Assembly: GCA_024742405.1 (NCBI GenBank)
Contig: JANSYP010000002.1
Location: forward strand, 372,001 to 436,000
Length of the DNA stretch: 64,000 nt
Direction: 5' to 3'
Origin: Paracoccaceae bacterium
GTDB lineage: Bacteria; Pseudomonadota; Alphaproteobacteria; Rhodobacterales; Rhodobacteraceae
The position numbers and the translations under genes are program-made. The notes under the pieces are model-generated. The model saw only the letters and a program-made list of their open reading frames with translations, had not been told where the DNA came from and made no database searches. How positions within the stretch are numbered: position 1 is the stretch's first letter; each line of letters opens with the position of its first letter. Shown here one piece after another: positions 25,941 to 34,851 of this stretch.

Positions 25941-26297
25941 ATGGTCCGTGCGTTCAGACATGGTTGGATGGCGCTGCTTTTCGCACTCACGTTGGTGGTC
26001 GCGGGGGTGCAGTTTGCCGGCCATTCGGTGCGCGCGGAAGTCACAGATCCAGACCTGATCGCCTTTCTGGCCGCTGGCGGGGCGGTCGACGATGTCTGCA
26101 AGACCGGCGGCGCGGCCCATGACCATGGCGACTGTCCGTTCTGCCGCGAACTCAACCCGCTGATCCTGCCCGACCTTCGGGCCACTGTCCGGCCCTACGT
26201 CCCGGCAGAGCCCGTGCGCTTTGCCCGCGTCGCGCCCTCCCATGTTCCGGCGGACGGCCCCCCGCGGCCCCCGGCACGCGCACCGCCCCACGCATAG
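25941..26297 (+). CDS. DUF2946-like small secreted protein
   Basis: A 118-residue protein with an N-terminal signal or anchor (RHGWMALLFALTLVVAGVQFAGHSVRA). The mature part has HDHGDCPFCRELNPLILPD, a His/Cys motif similar to the CPxC segment of DUF2946 proteins, and a Pro-rich tail. DUF2946 genes often sit with copper transport genes. Here it leads the MbnP/MbnH and PCuAC genes and ends 71 bases before mbnP. I infer periplasmic metal handling; no biochemical role is established. The ribosome-binding site is weak. Confidence 0.65.
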   Translation: MVRAFRHGWMALLFALTLVVAGVQFAGHSVRAEVTDPDLIAFLAAGGAVDDVCKTGGAAHDHGDCPFCRELNPLILPDLRATVRPYVPAEPVRFARVAPSHVPADGPPRPPARAPPHA

Positions 26298-26368
26298 ATC
26301 CTGACCCAAGACTGAAAAGCCAACTGTGCCGCATCTGACCTGCGGCAGTGCTTCCTTTGGAGGACTCT

Positions 26369-27250
26369 ATGAAGCGTTTCGCAATGACCGCCGCCCTTTT
26401 GGCGGCACATCCCGCATGGGCCGACCAGCCGGTCGAAATCCGGTTCGCCGCAGACCTGGGCGGCCAGCCGTTCTCCTGCGCGCAAACCTATGGCGGGCTG
26501 GGCGCCACCGGGGCACCGGTCCAGGTGCTCGACTACCGTATGTTCGTCTCCGAGCCCGCACTGACCAAAGCGGACGGCACGTCTGTGCCCATCGCGCTGG
26601 ATCAGGACGGCGCGTGGCAGGTGGAAAACATCGGTCTGCTCGATTTCGAGAATGCGACCGGCTCCTGCACCAACGGCACTGCGGCGACGAACATGACGCT
26701 GCGCGGTACGGTGCCAGCGGGCGACTATACCGGGTTGAGCTTCACGATCGGCGTGCCGTTCGACTGGAACCACGGCGATCCCACCGTGGTGCCTTCGCCG
26801 TTGAACCTTACGGCGATGTTCTGGAACTGGCGCGGCGGCTACAAGTTCATCAAGTTCGAGACCAGCCCCGTGACGGGTGACGGCATGAACCTTGCCGCCG
26901 CGGCCCATTCCGAGGGCGACGGGGCCGGCGACGCGGCGTCCGGCTGGTTCCTGCATCTGGGCTCCACCCTGTGCGAAGCGGCCTCGCGCACCGACGCGCC
27001 GGCGGCACCCTGCGCCAATCCCAACGTCATGCAGGTGACCTTCGACAAGTTCGATCCGGCCAGCCAGGTCGTGATTATCGACCCCGCGCCGGTGATCGCT
27101 GCCGCCGATCTCACCGTGAACACGCCCGACACCAGCCCCGGCTGCATGTCCTTTCCCAACGACCCGGACTGCAACAGCGTGTTGCCGCGCCTCGGCCTCG
27201 CCTTCAACGACTTCGAGGCCGGCACGCAACAGCTCCTGTCGGTTCGGTAA
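26369..27250 (+). CDS. MbnP-like copper-binding protein (metallo-mystery pair, Cys-rich)
   Basis: A 293-residue periplasmic protein with signal peptide (about residues 1-18). Family features are VEIRFAADLGGQPFSC, the LDYRMFVSEPAL strand, GVPFDWNHGD, MFWNWRGGYKFIKFE (150-164) and GWFLHLGSTLC. Six mature Cys (37, 100, 202, 215, 259, 268) suggest disulfides. In the studied MbnP/MbnH pair, the diheme enzyme converts a Trp of MbnP to kynurenine and the product binds copper. A Trp in the FWNW segment is a candidate, by inference. ATG 26369 has a TGGAGGA ribosome-binding site; a further in-frame start at 26348 is unlikely. The MbnH-like partner begins six bases downstream. Confidence 0.85.
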   Translation: MKRFAMTAALLAAHPAWADQPVEIRFAADLGGQPFSCAQTYGGLGATGAPVQVLDYRMFVSEPALTKADGTSVPIALDQDGAWQVENIGLLDFENATGSCTNGTAATNMTLRGTVPAGDYTGLSFTIGVPFDWNHGDPTVVPSPLNLTAMFWNWRGGYKFIKFETSPVTGDGMNLAAAAHSEGDGAGDAASGWFLHLGSTLCEAASRTDAPAAPCANPNVMQVTFDKFDPASQVVIIDPAPVIAAADLTVNTPDTSPGCMSFPNDPDCNSVLPRLGLAFNDFEAGTQQLLSVR

Positions 27251-27256
27251 GAAACC

Positions 27257-28447
27257 ATGCAACTGCGACATGTCCTTGCCGGAACACTCGCGGGTCTGAC
27301 TGCGGCGGCGGCCCCCGCCGCCGCAGTGGATCTCGACGAACTCGGCTTTCGCTGGCAGATGCCCGCGTGGCTCGCCGCCCCGCCGGTGCCGGACGACACC
27401 GAAATGAGCGTGGCCAGGGTCGAGCTTGGCCGCCACCTCTTCTACGACGCGCGGTTATCGGCGGACGGCACGGTTGCGTGCGTTTCCTGCCATGTGCAGG
27501 AGCGCGCCTTTACCGACGGGCGTGCCCTTGCCGTCGGCGTCTTTGACATCGAGGGCACGCGCAACGCCCCCGGGCTGGCCAATGTCGGCTACAATCCGGC
27601 ACTGACCTGGGCCAACCCCCATGCCGGCACGCTGGAGTTTCAGTCGCTCTTTCCGCTCTTCGGCACCGAGCCGGTCGAGATGGGCATGGCCGGACGGGAG
27701 GCCGAGCTTTTCGCGCTGCTGGAGGAGGATCCCTACTATGCCGAAGCCTTCGCGAACGCCTTTCCGGAACGCGGCGGCACCGTCGATCTCTTCACGCTCA
27801 CCCGCGCGCTCGGCGCCTTCCAGCGGACGCTGATCTCCGTCGACAGTCCCTATGACCGGTTCAAGTATGGCGGCGATGAGACCGCGCTTTCGGACGCGGC
27901 CCGCCGCGGCGAGCAGCTCTTTTTCGATCACCGGTTCGAATGCTATCACTGCCATCTGGGCGTCATGTTCACCGACAATCTGCAGACCGCGCGCTCTCCC
28001 TTCGTCGAGACCGCGTTTCACAATACCGGGCTCTACAATCTCGGGGGCACCGGGTCCTATCCGCCCACCGCCCAGGGCCTGGCGGAATTCACCGGGCGCG
28101 TCCGGGATGTCGGCCGCTTCCGCACGCCGTCGCTGCGCAATGTGGCCGTCACCGCGCCCTACATGCATGACGGCTCCATCGCGACACTGCGCGAGGTGAT
28201 CGCGCATTACGCCGCCGGGGGGCGCACCATCGAGGACGGCCCCTATGCCGGCGTCGGCGCCGATCACCCCAACAAGAGCGCGCTGCTGATCGGGTTCGAC
28301 CCGACGGAAGCCGAGATCGCCGATCTGATCGCCTTTCTGGAAAGCCTCACAGACGAAAGCTTCCTGACCAACCCGGCCTATGCCGACCCCTGGCCCGCGG
28401 ATCACCCGGCCCGGGCCAGCCGGGCCATGCCCGAGGCGATGAACTGA
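27257..28447 (+). CDS. MbnH-like diheme enzyme (MauG/CcpA superfamily)
   Basis: A 396-residue periplasmic protein with a signal peptide (MQLRHVLAGTLAGLTAAAAP) and two haem c motifs, CVSCH (75-79) and CYHCH (229-233). The MauG/bacterial cytochrome c peroxidase scaffold is seen in VELGRHLFYDARLSADGTVAC, FRTPSLRNVAVTAPYMHDGSIATLREVI and a C-terminal helix. MbnH enzymes form a bis-Fe(IV)-like state and oxidise a Trp in their partner MbnP, whose gene is directly upstream. A generic peroxidase is the alternative, but the pairing with an MbnP homologue favours MbnH. Cytochrome c maturation genes must lie elsewhere. Confidence 0.88.
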   Translation: MQLRHVLAGTLAGLTAAAAPAAAVDLDELGFRWQMPAWLAAPPVPDDTEMSVARVELGRHLFYDARLSADGTVACVSCHVQERAFTDGRALAVGVFDIEGTRNAPGLANVGYNPALTWANPHAGTLEFQSLFPLFGTEPVEMGMAGREAELFALLEEDPYYAEAFANAFPERGGTVDLFTLTRALGAFQRTLISVDSPYDRFKYGGDETALSDAARRGEQLFFDHRFECYHCHLGVMFTDNLQTARSPFVETAFHNTGLYNLGGTGSYPPTAQGLAEFTGRVRDVGRFRTPSLRNVAVTAPYMHDGSIATLREVIAHYAAGGRTIEDGPYAGVGADHPNKSALLIGFDPTEAEIADLIAFLESLTDESFLTNPAYADPWPADHPARASRAMPEAMN

Positions 28448-29283
28448 TGCTGCGCGCCCTGACGCTCTGCCTGGCACTGCTCGGCGCAGCGCCCGCCCTC
28501 GCCCATGAATATCTCGTCGGCGATCTGGCCATCGTGCATCCGCACACGCGCCCGACCGCCCCCGGCACGACCGTTGCGGGGGGCTTCATGGAGCTCTTTA
28601 ACGGGTCGGGCACCCCCGAGAGGCTCCTGGCCGCGCGCTCCGGGGTCGCCGATCTGTCCTTCTTCGATGCCGCCGCGGACGGCGGCGCCGGAGCCCGGCG
28701 CGCCACCGCCATTGACCTGCCGCCGGGCCGGTCGGTCTTCTTGGAGCCTGACAGCCTCCAGATTCGGCTCGCAGACCTCGAAGAGCCGCTGCGCATCGGC
28801 GACAGGGTCCCGGTCACGCTGGTGTTCGAACAGGCCGGCCCGGTCACGGTCGAGTTCTGGGTCGAAGGCACCGCCGCCGCGCTCCCGCCCGAGCCTGCGC
28901 CGGAAAGTGACGTCGCCGCGGCCTCAACCCTCGCCGCGGACGAGGCCGCGATCTCGGTGCAATTGCGCGCCACGCTGGGGCCCGACACCGGGATCGCCGC
29001 CATCGCCGTGTCGGGGTCCGCCGCCGTGGCGGGCTGGGTCGCCGGCGACGAGGCCGGACGGGCCTTCCTGCGCCGCACCGGTGACAGCTGGCGGATCCTC
29101 CTGCTCTCCGGGCCCAGCCTGATCACCGCTGCCGGTCTCCGGGCCCAGGGGATCTCTCCGCGCACGGCAAACGACCTGCTGGAACGCATCGAAGCGGCGG
29201 AAGCCGCCCTGCCGGCCACGACCCTCGCCCGGCTCGACGGCTTCGCAGGCACACTCATCCTCCACCACCGCGATCCGCCCTAG
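28447..29283 (+). CDS. Fusion of degenerate PCuAC domain and copper-uptake-system-associated domain
   Basis: A 278-residue secreted protein (signal MLRALTLCLALLGAAPALA). Residues about 20-140 follow the PCuAC fold (FMELFNGSGTPERLL, DLPPGRSVFLEPDSLQIRL, RIGDRVPVTLVFEQAGPVTVEFWV). The H-x10-M-x21-HxM copper ligands are replaced: the GVMxM position reads GAGAR and the HLM position LQI. Residues about 155-275 (AVAGWVAGDEAGRAFLRRTGDSWRILLLSG) resemble the separate copper uptake system-associated proteins found with PCuAC/Cox17-like genes. Its start overlaps the mbnH stop by one base. I infer a scaffold or non-copper role within the copper cluster. Confidence 0.7.
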   Translation: MLRALTLCLALLGAAPALAHEYLVGDLAIVHPHTRPTAPGTTVAGGFMELFNGSGTPERLLAARSGVADLSFFDAAADGGAGARRATAIDLPPGRSVFLEPDSLQIRLADLEEPLRIGDRVPVTLVFEQAGPVTVEFWVEGTAAALPPEPAPESDVAAASTLAADEAAISVQLRATLGPDTGIAAIAVSGSAAVAGWVAGDEAGRAFLRRTGDSWRILLLSGPSLITAAGLRAQGISPRTANDLLERIEAAEAALPATTLARLDGFAGTLILHHRDPP

Positions 29284-29331
29284 GGCACGCCGGCCCGCCC
29301 TCCGATCCTCTTTCACACAAGGACCCCCGTC

Positions 29332-29808
29332 ATGATCCGCATCCCTCTCCCGCTCACCGCCGCGCTGCTGCTCGTCACGCTACCGGTGCTGGCCCACGAT
29401 TTCCGCATCGGCACTCTGGTCATCGACCATCCCATGGCCTTCGCCACGGCCAAAAGCGCCATGTCCGGCGCGGGCTATCTGAGCGTCACCAACACCGGCA
29501 GCGACGCAGACCGCCTGATCGGGATCACCGCCGACTTTCCCAGCGTCTCGCTCCATGGCACCGAGGAAAACGATGGCGTGATGCGTATGTACTCGATCGA
29601 CGCCATCGAGATCCCCGCCGGCGAAACTGTCGCGCTGGAGCCCGGCGCGCTGCACGTCATGTTCATGGGGCTGAACGGCGATCCGTTCGAGGTCGGCGAG
29701 GAGATCCCGGCTACCCTGATCTTCGAGACCGCAGGCGAGGTCGATGTGGTCTTCAATGTCGAAGCGCGCGGCGCAGGCGGACAAGCGATCGACCATTCCG
29801 GCCACTAG
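29332..29808 (+). CDS. PCuAC-type periplasmic copper chaperone
   Basis: A 158-residue secreted protein (signal MIRIPLPLTAALLLVTLPVLA). The copper-binding motif is intact: His in SLHGTEENDGVMRM, the two Met of GVMRM and the His/Met of GALHVMFMGL, followed by the EEIPATLIFETAGEVDVVF strands. A C-terminal HSGH may add a ligand. PCuAC proteins deliver Cu(I) to the CuA or CuB centres of haem-copper oxidases. It is the last gene of the cluster and pairs with the degenerate paralogue upstream. ATG 29332 is preceded by an AAGGA site. Confidence 0.92.
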   Translation: MIRIPLPLTAALLLVTLPVLAHDFRIGTLVIDHPMAFATAKSAMSGAGYLSVTNTGSDADRLIGITADFPSVSLHGTEENDGVMRMYSIDAIEIPAGETVALEPGALHVMFMGLNGDPFEVGEEIPATLIFETAGEVDVVFNVEARGAGGQAIDHSGH

Positions 29809-29908
29809 CCTCACGACGGCAGACGCCGATTCGCCTTGAGGCCCCACGCGCTAACAGAAATCTCCTGAGGCGCGCCGGCCCACCCCCCCCGTCCGGCAAT
29901 CGCGATGG

Positions 29909-30787
29909 TCAGGACGCCGACCCCGCCTGCGCCGCGAACCAGTCCATGACCGCAGCGATTGCCCCGCTGCGTTTCGGGGTGCGCGCGGCCAGCAGATAGA
30001 AATCCTGTTTGCCAGCAAGAGACTGCGGTGCGACCTGCACGAGGCGCTTCGCGGCGAGGTCCCGCGCAACCAGAAAACGGCTGACGAGGGCAACCCCTTG
30101 CCCGGAAAGCGCGGCATCCACCGCCAATGCGGTCTGGCTCATGCGCACCCCGTGAGGGGTTCGGTCCTCGACCCCCAGAAACCTGAGGAACTCCGGCCAC
30201 AGATCATGGGCGTCGTGGAGCTTGGGCAGTTTAGACAGCGCATCTGGACCAAGTGGAAGAGTGTGCCCCGCGACCAGACCCGGCGCGGCGACGGCGATGG
30301 TCTCCTGGCGAAACAACCGGATGGCGTCCAGCGTCGCGCCAAACGGGGGCTGTCCCTGCCGGACCGCCAGATCGATCCCGTCGCTATAGAAGCTCGACAC
30401 ATTCTCGGTCGCGAGAATGCGCAGTTCGATCTCGGGATGCGCCGCTGAAAAGCTCGGCAGGTTCGGGATCAGCCACCGCGCCGCAAAGGTCGGCGTGACG
30501 CTGACCAGCACCTTTCCCGGCTCCGGTTTCAGATCCCCGGTCGCGGCGCGCAATTCGTCGAATGCCGCGGCGACATGGGAGTGGTACGTGCGCCCCGGCG
30601 ATGTGAAGCTCAGCCCCTTGGGAAGGCGTTCAAAGAGCTGGACCCCCAGATGCGCTTCGAGCTGGCGGACCTGCTGGGCGACGGCGCCCTGGGTGACGCC
30701 CAGGTCCTCCGCGGCGGCGCGAAAGGTCAGACGGCGACCGGCGGCCTCGAAGGCGCGCAGCCCGTTCAGAGGCGGCAGATCAGCCAT
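29909..30787 (-). CDS. LysR-family transcriptional regulator (GcvA-like)
   Basis: A 292-residue LTTR. The N-terminal helix-turn-helix is LNGLRAFEAAGRRLTFRAAAEDLGVTQGAVAQQVRQLEAHLG, followed by a linker and two periplasmic-binding-fold subdomains with LAVRQGQPPF and RMSQTALAVDAALSGQGVALVSR. The N-terminal pattern LPPLNxLRAFEAAxRxLxF is that of GcvA/AmpR-like members. It is divergent from a small membrane protein gene (98-base gap) and convergent with the PCuAC gene, so its target is probably the divergent gene. The effector is unknown. Confidence 0.9.
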   Translation of the reverse strand: MADLPPLNGLRAFEAAGRRLTFRAAAEDLGVTQGAVAQQVRQLEAHLGVQLFERLPKGLSFTSPGRTYHSHVAAAFDELRAATGDLKPEPGKVLVSVTPTFAARWLIPNLPSFSAAHPEIELRILATENVSSFYSDGIDLAVRQGQPPFGATLDAIRLFRQETIAVAAPGLVAGHTLPLGPDALSKLPKLHDAHDLWPEFLRFLGVEDRTPHGVRMSQTALAVDAALSGQGVALVSRFLVARDLAAKRLVQVAPQSLAGKQDFYLLAARTPKRSGAIAAVMDWFAAQAGSAS

Positions 30788-30884
30788 TTGAAGATAGATT
30801 TTCTACTGTCATGACGTCCGAATTCTCTCGCGCACTCCCGGATTTCTCAAGCTAAATGTCTTTGGCCGGATGAAGGAGAGGCAC

Positions 30885-31151
30885 ATGCCGATAGAAAACA
30901 ACACACAATCGCGCGCCATCCTGGCCCCACATTCGGATCGCGTCACGTTTGTCATCAAATGGATGGCCTCGATCATTCAGATCATGGGCTACACCGCGAC
31001 AGGCTTCGGCATCACGCCCCTGAACATCTATCTTTTCCTCGGCGGTCTGATCGGCTGGTTCGTGGTCGGGGTGTTGTGGAAAGACCGGGCGATCATGCTG
31101 ATCCACGTCGTGGCCCTCGGCGCCATGATCGCCGGGATAACGAGCGGCTGA
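30885..31151 (+). CDS. Small inner-membrane protein of unknown function
   Basis: An 88-residue protein with a soluble N-terminus and two to three hydrophobic segments ([55 protein letters not shown]). ATG 30885 has a GAAGGAGAGG site upstream; an ATG at 30870 overlaps that site and is less likely. I recognise it as a kind of protein common in Rhodobacteraceae, sometimes mislabelled in databases, but not a function. It is divergent from a LysR gene, which may regulate it. Confidence 0.65.
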   Translation: MPIENNTQSRAILAPHSDRVTFVIKWMASIIQIMGYTATGFGITPLNIYLFLGGLIGWFVVGVLWKDRAIMLIHVVALGAMIAGITSG

Positions 31152-31458
31152 CAGGCGCTTGCTCTCGCGCAATGGCCGCGCCACACACGGAGCCTTTCGC
31201 ACCGTCCCTCCGTACTCACATGGCCGCGGCACCGGACAGGCTCGGATCACGTCCGTCACGTTGCTGCACCGGCGTCCTTGGCGGCAGGTGCTACCAGTGG
31301 CTGTCCCCGGCGCCATCCGACGCCTGCGCCCCCGTGCCAGCCATGACCGAGCAGCGCGCCGTCCACCGACGTTCTACCGATGCAATACCGACGTGATACC
31401 GACGCGTTGCAGACAGGCGATTTCGAGGCGATTTGCGCTGTCCGTCGCGCGGCGCTAC
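31152..31458. other. 307-base gap without a gene
   Basis: No coding region is supported between the small membrane protein and rimO. An imperfect 11-base tandem duplication (ATACCGACGTG, ATACCGACGCG) lies at 31385-31406. No obvious terminator is present. Confidence 0.5.
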
Positions 31459-32850
31459 ATGCACCCTATGGTTCTCAATCCGCCAGACCTTCGCCCGGAC
31501 CTCGCACCCAAAATGCGTCCTCCGGAAGACCGCCGTGCCGGCCAGCCTGCCATCGGGATGGTGTCGCTCGGCTGCCCCAAGGCGCTGGTGGACAGTGAAC
31601 GCATCCTCACCCGACTGCGGGCCGAAGGCTACGCGATCTCGCCCGACTATGGCGGCGCCGATGCGGTGATCGTCAACACCTGCGGCTTTCTCGACAGCGC
31701 CCGGGTTGAAAGCCTGGAGGCCATCGGCGAGGCCCTGGCTGAGAACGGCCGCGTCATCGTCACCGGCTGCTTGGGTGCGGAGGCCGATCTGATCACCGGC
31801 GCGCACCCGACCGTGCTGGCCGTCACAGGCCCGCACCAGTACGAACAGGTGCTCGATGCGGTCCATAGCGCGGTGCCGCCGGCGCCCGATCCCTTCATCG
31901 ATCTGCTGCCGGCAAGTGCCGTGAGCCTCACGCCAAGGCATTACAGTTACTTGAAAATTTCCGAAGGCTGCAACCACAAATGCCGCTTCTGCATTATCCC
32001 GGACATGCGTGGAAAACTCGCGTCGCGCCCGGCCCATGCGGTGCTGCGCGAGGCTGAAAAGCTGGTGGAGGCCGGCGTTCGCGAGCTCCTCGTGATCAGC
32101 CAGGACACCTCCGCCTACGGGGTCGACATTCGACATGCCGAGGATCGCGGCCACCGCGCCCACATCACTGATCTGGCGCGCGATCTGGGCGGCCTCGGGG
32201 CCTGGGTGCGGCTGCATTACGTCTATCCCTACCCCCATGTGCGCGAGTTGGTCCCGCTCATGGCCGACCCCGCGAACGGCCTGCTGCCCTATCTCGACAT
32301 CCCCTTTCAGCACGCCCATCCCGATACGCTCAAACGCATGGCGCGTCCCGCCGCCAGCGCAAAGACCCTGGACGAGATCGCCGCCTGGCGCGCGATCTGC
32401 CCGGACCTGACCCTGCGCTCCACCTTCATCGTGGGCTATCCCGGCGAGACAGAGGCAGAGTTCCAGACCCTGCTCGACTGGCTCGACGAGGCACAGCTCG
32501 ACCGAGTGGGTTGTTTTCAATATGAAAACGTTCGCGGCGCCCGGTCCAACGCGCTGCCCGATCACGTCGCGGACGAGGTCAAACAGGATCGCTGGAACCG
32601 CTTCATGGAGAAGGCTCAGGCCATTTCCGCGGCCAGGCTCTCGGCCAAGGTGGGGCACATCGTTCAAGTCATCGTGGACACAGTCGACGACGAGGCCGCC
32701 ACCTGCCGCACCATGGCCGATGCGCCCGAGATCGACGGAAACCTGTTCATCGACGAGGGGTTTGAGGGCTTGAAACCGGGCGAGGTCCTGACCGTGCAAA
32801 TCGAAGAAGCCAGCGATTATGACCTCTGGGGGAGACTTACCGATGGATGA
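31459..32850 (+). CDS. rimO: Ribosomal protein S12 methylthiotransferase
   Basis: A 463-residue radical SAM methylthiotransferase. The N-terminal UPF0004 domain has its three cluster Cys in [22 protein letters not shown] and [10 protein letters not shown]. The radical SAM motif is [18 protein letters not shown] near residues 170-180, and the TRAM domain closes the protein ([25 protein letters not shown]). The S12-specific opening [18 protein letters not shown] separates it from MiaB. It adds a methylthio group to Asp of S12. ATG 31459 or 31468 may be the start; neither has a good ribosome-binding site. The end overlaps cutA by eight bases. Confidence 0.96.
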   Translation: MHPMVLNPPDLRPDLAPKMRPPEDRRAGQPAIGMVSLGCPKALVDSERILTRLRAEGYAISPDYGGADAVIVNTCGFLDSARVESLEAIGEALAENGRVIVTGCLGAEADLITGAHPTVLAVTGPHQYEQVLDAVHSAVPPAPDPFIDLLPASAVSLTPRHYSYLKISEGCNHKCRFCIIPDMRGKLASRPAHAVLREAEKLVEAGVRELLVISQDTSAYGVDIRHAEDRGHRAHITDLARDLGGLGAWVRLHYVYPYPHVRELVPLMADPANGLLPYLDIPFQHAHPDTLKRMARPAASAKTLDEIAAWRAICPDLTLRSTFIVGYPGETEAEFQTLLDWLDEAQLDRVGCFQYENVRGARSNALPDHVADEVKQDRWNRFMEKAQAISAARLSAKVGHIVQVIVDTVDDEAATCRTMADAPEIDGNLFIDEGFEGLKPGEVLTVQIEEASDYDLWGRLTDG

Positions 32851-33157
32851 TGCAGTCTCGGTCCGCGTGGCCTGTCCGGATATGGACACCGCCAAATCCA
32901 TCGCCCGTGCAGCGGTAAAGGCGCGGCTGGCCGCCTGCGCCAATATCTCGTCGATCGAGAGTGTCTACCGATGGCAGGACGCAGTCGAGGAGGACCCCGA
33001 AGTTCTCGTCGAGCTGAAAACGGTACGCGGCCGCGCCCCGGCGCTCGCCGCCCTGATCCGCGACATCCACAGCTATGACCTGCCTGCCATAACCTGGCAC
33101 ACCATCGAGCCTGACGCGGAAACCGCGGCCTGGCTGAAAGAGACGACCGCGGACTAG
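32843..33157 (+). CDS. cutA: Divalent-cation tolerance protein CutA
   Basis: A 104-residue CutA1: [51 protein letters not shown] and [18 protein letters not shown]. These form the trimeric ferredoxin-like fold. Its role is loosely linked to copper and divalent metal tolerance in E. coli but is not settled. The start ATG 32843 has a GGGGGAG site inside the end of rimO, and the two overlap, so they are coupled. Confidence 0.95.
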   Translation: MDDAVSVRVACPDMDTAKSIARAAVKARLAACANISSIESVYRWQDAVEEDPEVLVELKTVRGRAPALAALIRDIHSYDLPAITWHTIEPDAETAAWLKETTAD

Positions 33158-33643
33158 CCCCGCGCGGGCGCCCATAAGCGCCTCTGCATCCCGGCCCCCA
33201 GCGTCGCCGCCCTGTCGCATTTGTGCGCGCGCGCACAGACAGTCCGGCGCGCGCGGCGCAATCTCAGTACATCTCCCCGACTGGCCGAGGATGCCGAGAC
33301 CACCCCCCAACTCGAGAGCCATTATAGCAATCGACGGTCTCGGCGTCCTCGGATTTTTGATCTACGCTGGCGCCGACGGGATGCTGGCCCGGCGCAGGCT
33401 CAATTCCGCGCTGATACCGTTACTTGCGAACAGTGCAGTGCCAGGTCCTCACCGGTTTGCCTTGGGATCGCATCAAAGGCACGTGCTTGACCAAAGACTT
33501 CGTCCAGCCGGCTTGTGCAAGGGCCATCGACAGGCCGGTTCCTGGGCAAAGAACTGCTGCGGCCTAAGCGGCGTGCCTTTGGCACACGGATAGCCTGTGG
33601 GCGCCCGACTCCAGCCCCACCGTCCCGCATCACCGCACGCGCT
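33158..33643. other. 486-base gap with a 16-bp alternating palindrome
   Basis: No gene was recognised. TGTGCGCGCGCGCACA at 33222-33237 is a perfect palindrome of alternating purine and pyrimidine, followed by more CG-rich alternating sequence. It could form a hairpin or Z-DNA but has no T-run, so it is not a standard terminator for cutA. The rest shows no repeats or RNA gene I can support. Confidence 0.5.
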
Positions 33644-33967
33644 TCAGCCGTCGTTTGCCGCGACCACGTCGCCCGGTCCGGTCTCGATCCGGTCGAACAC
33701 GGCGCGGTTGACACATGTCCCCGGCACATCGCTGGTCTCGTCGCTTTCCAGCGCGAGCTTCAGCCAGCGGCCACAGCCGCCGTCGCGTTCCCAGTCGCAC
33801 CCCCGACAGCGGGTCACGAGCCCGGCCCAGTCCTGATGGCTCAGCGAACCGTCATCCATCGCCTTCTGAAGATCGACGCCTGCTGCCTTGGCCATCGCCA
33901 CGGCAAGCCAGTAGTGGTGATTCTCATCGCCGAGGGGTTTGATCTCGGGCGCGACGCTTTGGGACAT
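33644..33967 (-). CDS. DUF6455 family protein
   Basis: A 107-residue protein with the family core HHYWLAVAMAKAAGVDLQKAMDDG, SHQDWAGLVTRCRGCDWERDGGCGRWL and a later GTCVNRAVF. The Cys set (CRGC, GGC, TC) suggests a redox or metal site. The family is mainly found in Rhodobacterales and has no known function. ATG 33967 has a GAGGAGGG ribosome-binding site. It is upstream of the two M48-like genes on the same strand but downstream in direction; no operon link is evident. Confidence 0.75.
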   Translation of the reverse strand: MSQSVAPEIKPLGDENHHYWLAVAMAKAAGVDLQKAMDDGSLSHQDWAGLVTRCRGCDWERDGGCGRWLKLALESDETSDVPGTCVNRAVFDRIETGPGDVVAANDG

Positions 33968-34060
33968 TTCAGCCCTCCTCTGGGTGACCACACCATCAAG
34001 CGCAGATCACCACCCGTGTGCCTTGATCCAGATCATGCCGAACTCTGAACCGGGCGCCGG

Positions 34061-34777
34061 TCAGTTCAGTTGCGCGGCGACCGCACGGACCGTGCGGATA
34101 CGGTCAGCATTGGGCGGGTGCGAGCCAAGGAACTGGTCGCCAGGATCGGGCAAGCGGTTGAAGAACTCCGCACCGCGCACGGGGTTGAAGCCGGCCCGCG
34201 CGGCGATCACCGTGCCCAGAGCGTCGGCCTCCAGCTCGAACTGCTTGGAAAACACCCGTGATCCCACGGCTTGGCCGAGCTGGCCGGCCGTCGCCCGGCC
34301 CGACGACGGGACACCGCTCGCAGCCGCCGCGGCCTCCAGTGCGGCGCCGAGCGCCCCGGCCGCCTGGGCACGTTGGCCCAGGTGGTCTTCGATATGGTGG
34401 GCCGCCTCATGGCCGATGACGAAAGCCATCTCATCGGTATTGCGGAACTCTTCCACGATCGCGCGGGTAAAGACCAGAATCGGCTGACCACGCCGGTTGA
34501 CGGTCTGAAAGGCGTTGATTGGCTGGCCGGGACGTTCGTCAATAAGGATCACGAAATTGCATGACCCGCGCGCATTGGCCTGCTGACACACCGATTGTGC
34601 CACGGGCTCGACCCGCTGGACGACCGCGGCGAACTGCTGCGTCGCGGCATCGGTCTTGACGACGCGCTGCGGGGCAGAGGTCTGGGGAACGGGTTGCTGC
34701 GGGACGCGCGATACCGTGCAGGCGGACAAAGCCGCAAGCAACAGCAGTAGCGAGGACAGGCGACGAAGCATTTTCAT
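34061..34777 (-). CDS. M48-family metallopeptidase lipoprotein (active-site intact)
   Basis: A lipoprotein of 238 residues with lipobox LSAC (Cys20). The zinc-protease motif is GHEAAHH (His123, Glu124, His127) and the third ligand lies in FELEADALG (ExxxD). Surrounding residues, such as INAFQTVNRRGQPILVFTRAIV and FNPVRGAEFFNRLPDPGDQFLGSHPPNADRI, match M48/BepA-like small peptidases of the periplasm. The start is chosen at ATG 34777 for signal peptide length; 34789 is possible. It follows a paralogue on the same strand by 74 bases. I infer envelope protein quality control or assembly. Confidence 0.85.
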   Translation of the reverse strand: MKMLRRLSSLLLLLAALSACTVSRVPQQPVPQTSAPQRVVKTDAATQQFAAVVQRVEPVAQSVCQQANARGSCNFVILIDERPGQPINAFQTVNRRGQPILVFTRAIVEEFRNTDEMAFVIGHEAAHHIEDHLGQRAQAAGALGAALEAAAAASGVPSSGRATAGQLGQAVGSRVFSKQFELEADALGTVIAARAGFNPVRGAEFFNRLPDPGDQFLGSHPPNADRIRTVRAVAAQLN

Positions 34778-34851
34778 GGGGCGCAGCATGGCGTGCCCCA
34801 TCGTCAAAAGCGAGAGCCGTCAGGGCGATCTGCGACCTCTCGCGCCATCGC

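Noticed and set aside
31291-32943. A 550-residue minus-strand frame over rimO
   Set aside because: Antisense shadow of rimO; no recognisable motifs.
3941-33260. A 13-base repeat GGCGCAATCTCAG near 3941 and again near 33250
   Set aside because: Only two copies, no palindromic structure and no common gene context; likely chance.
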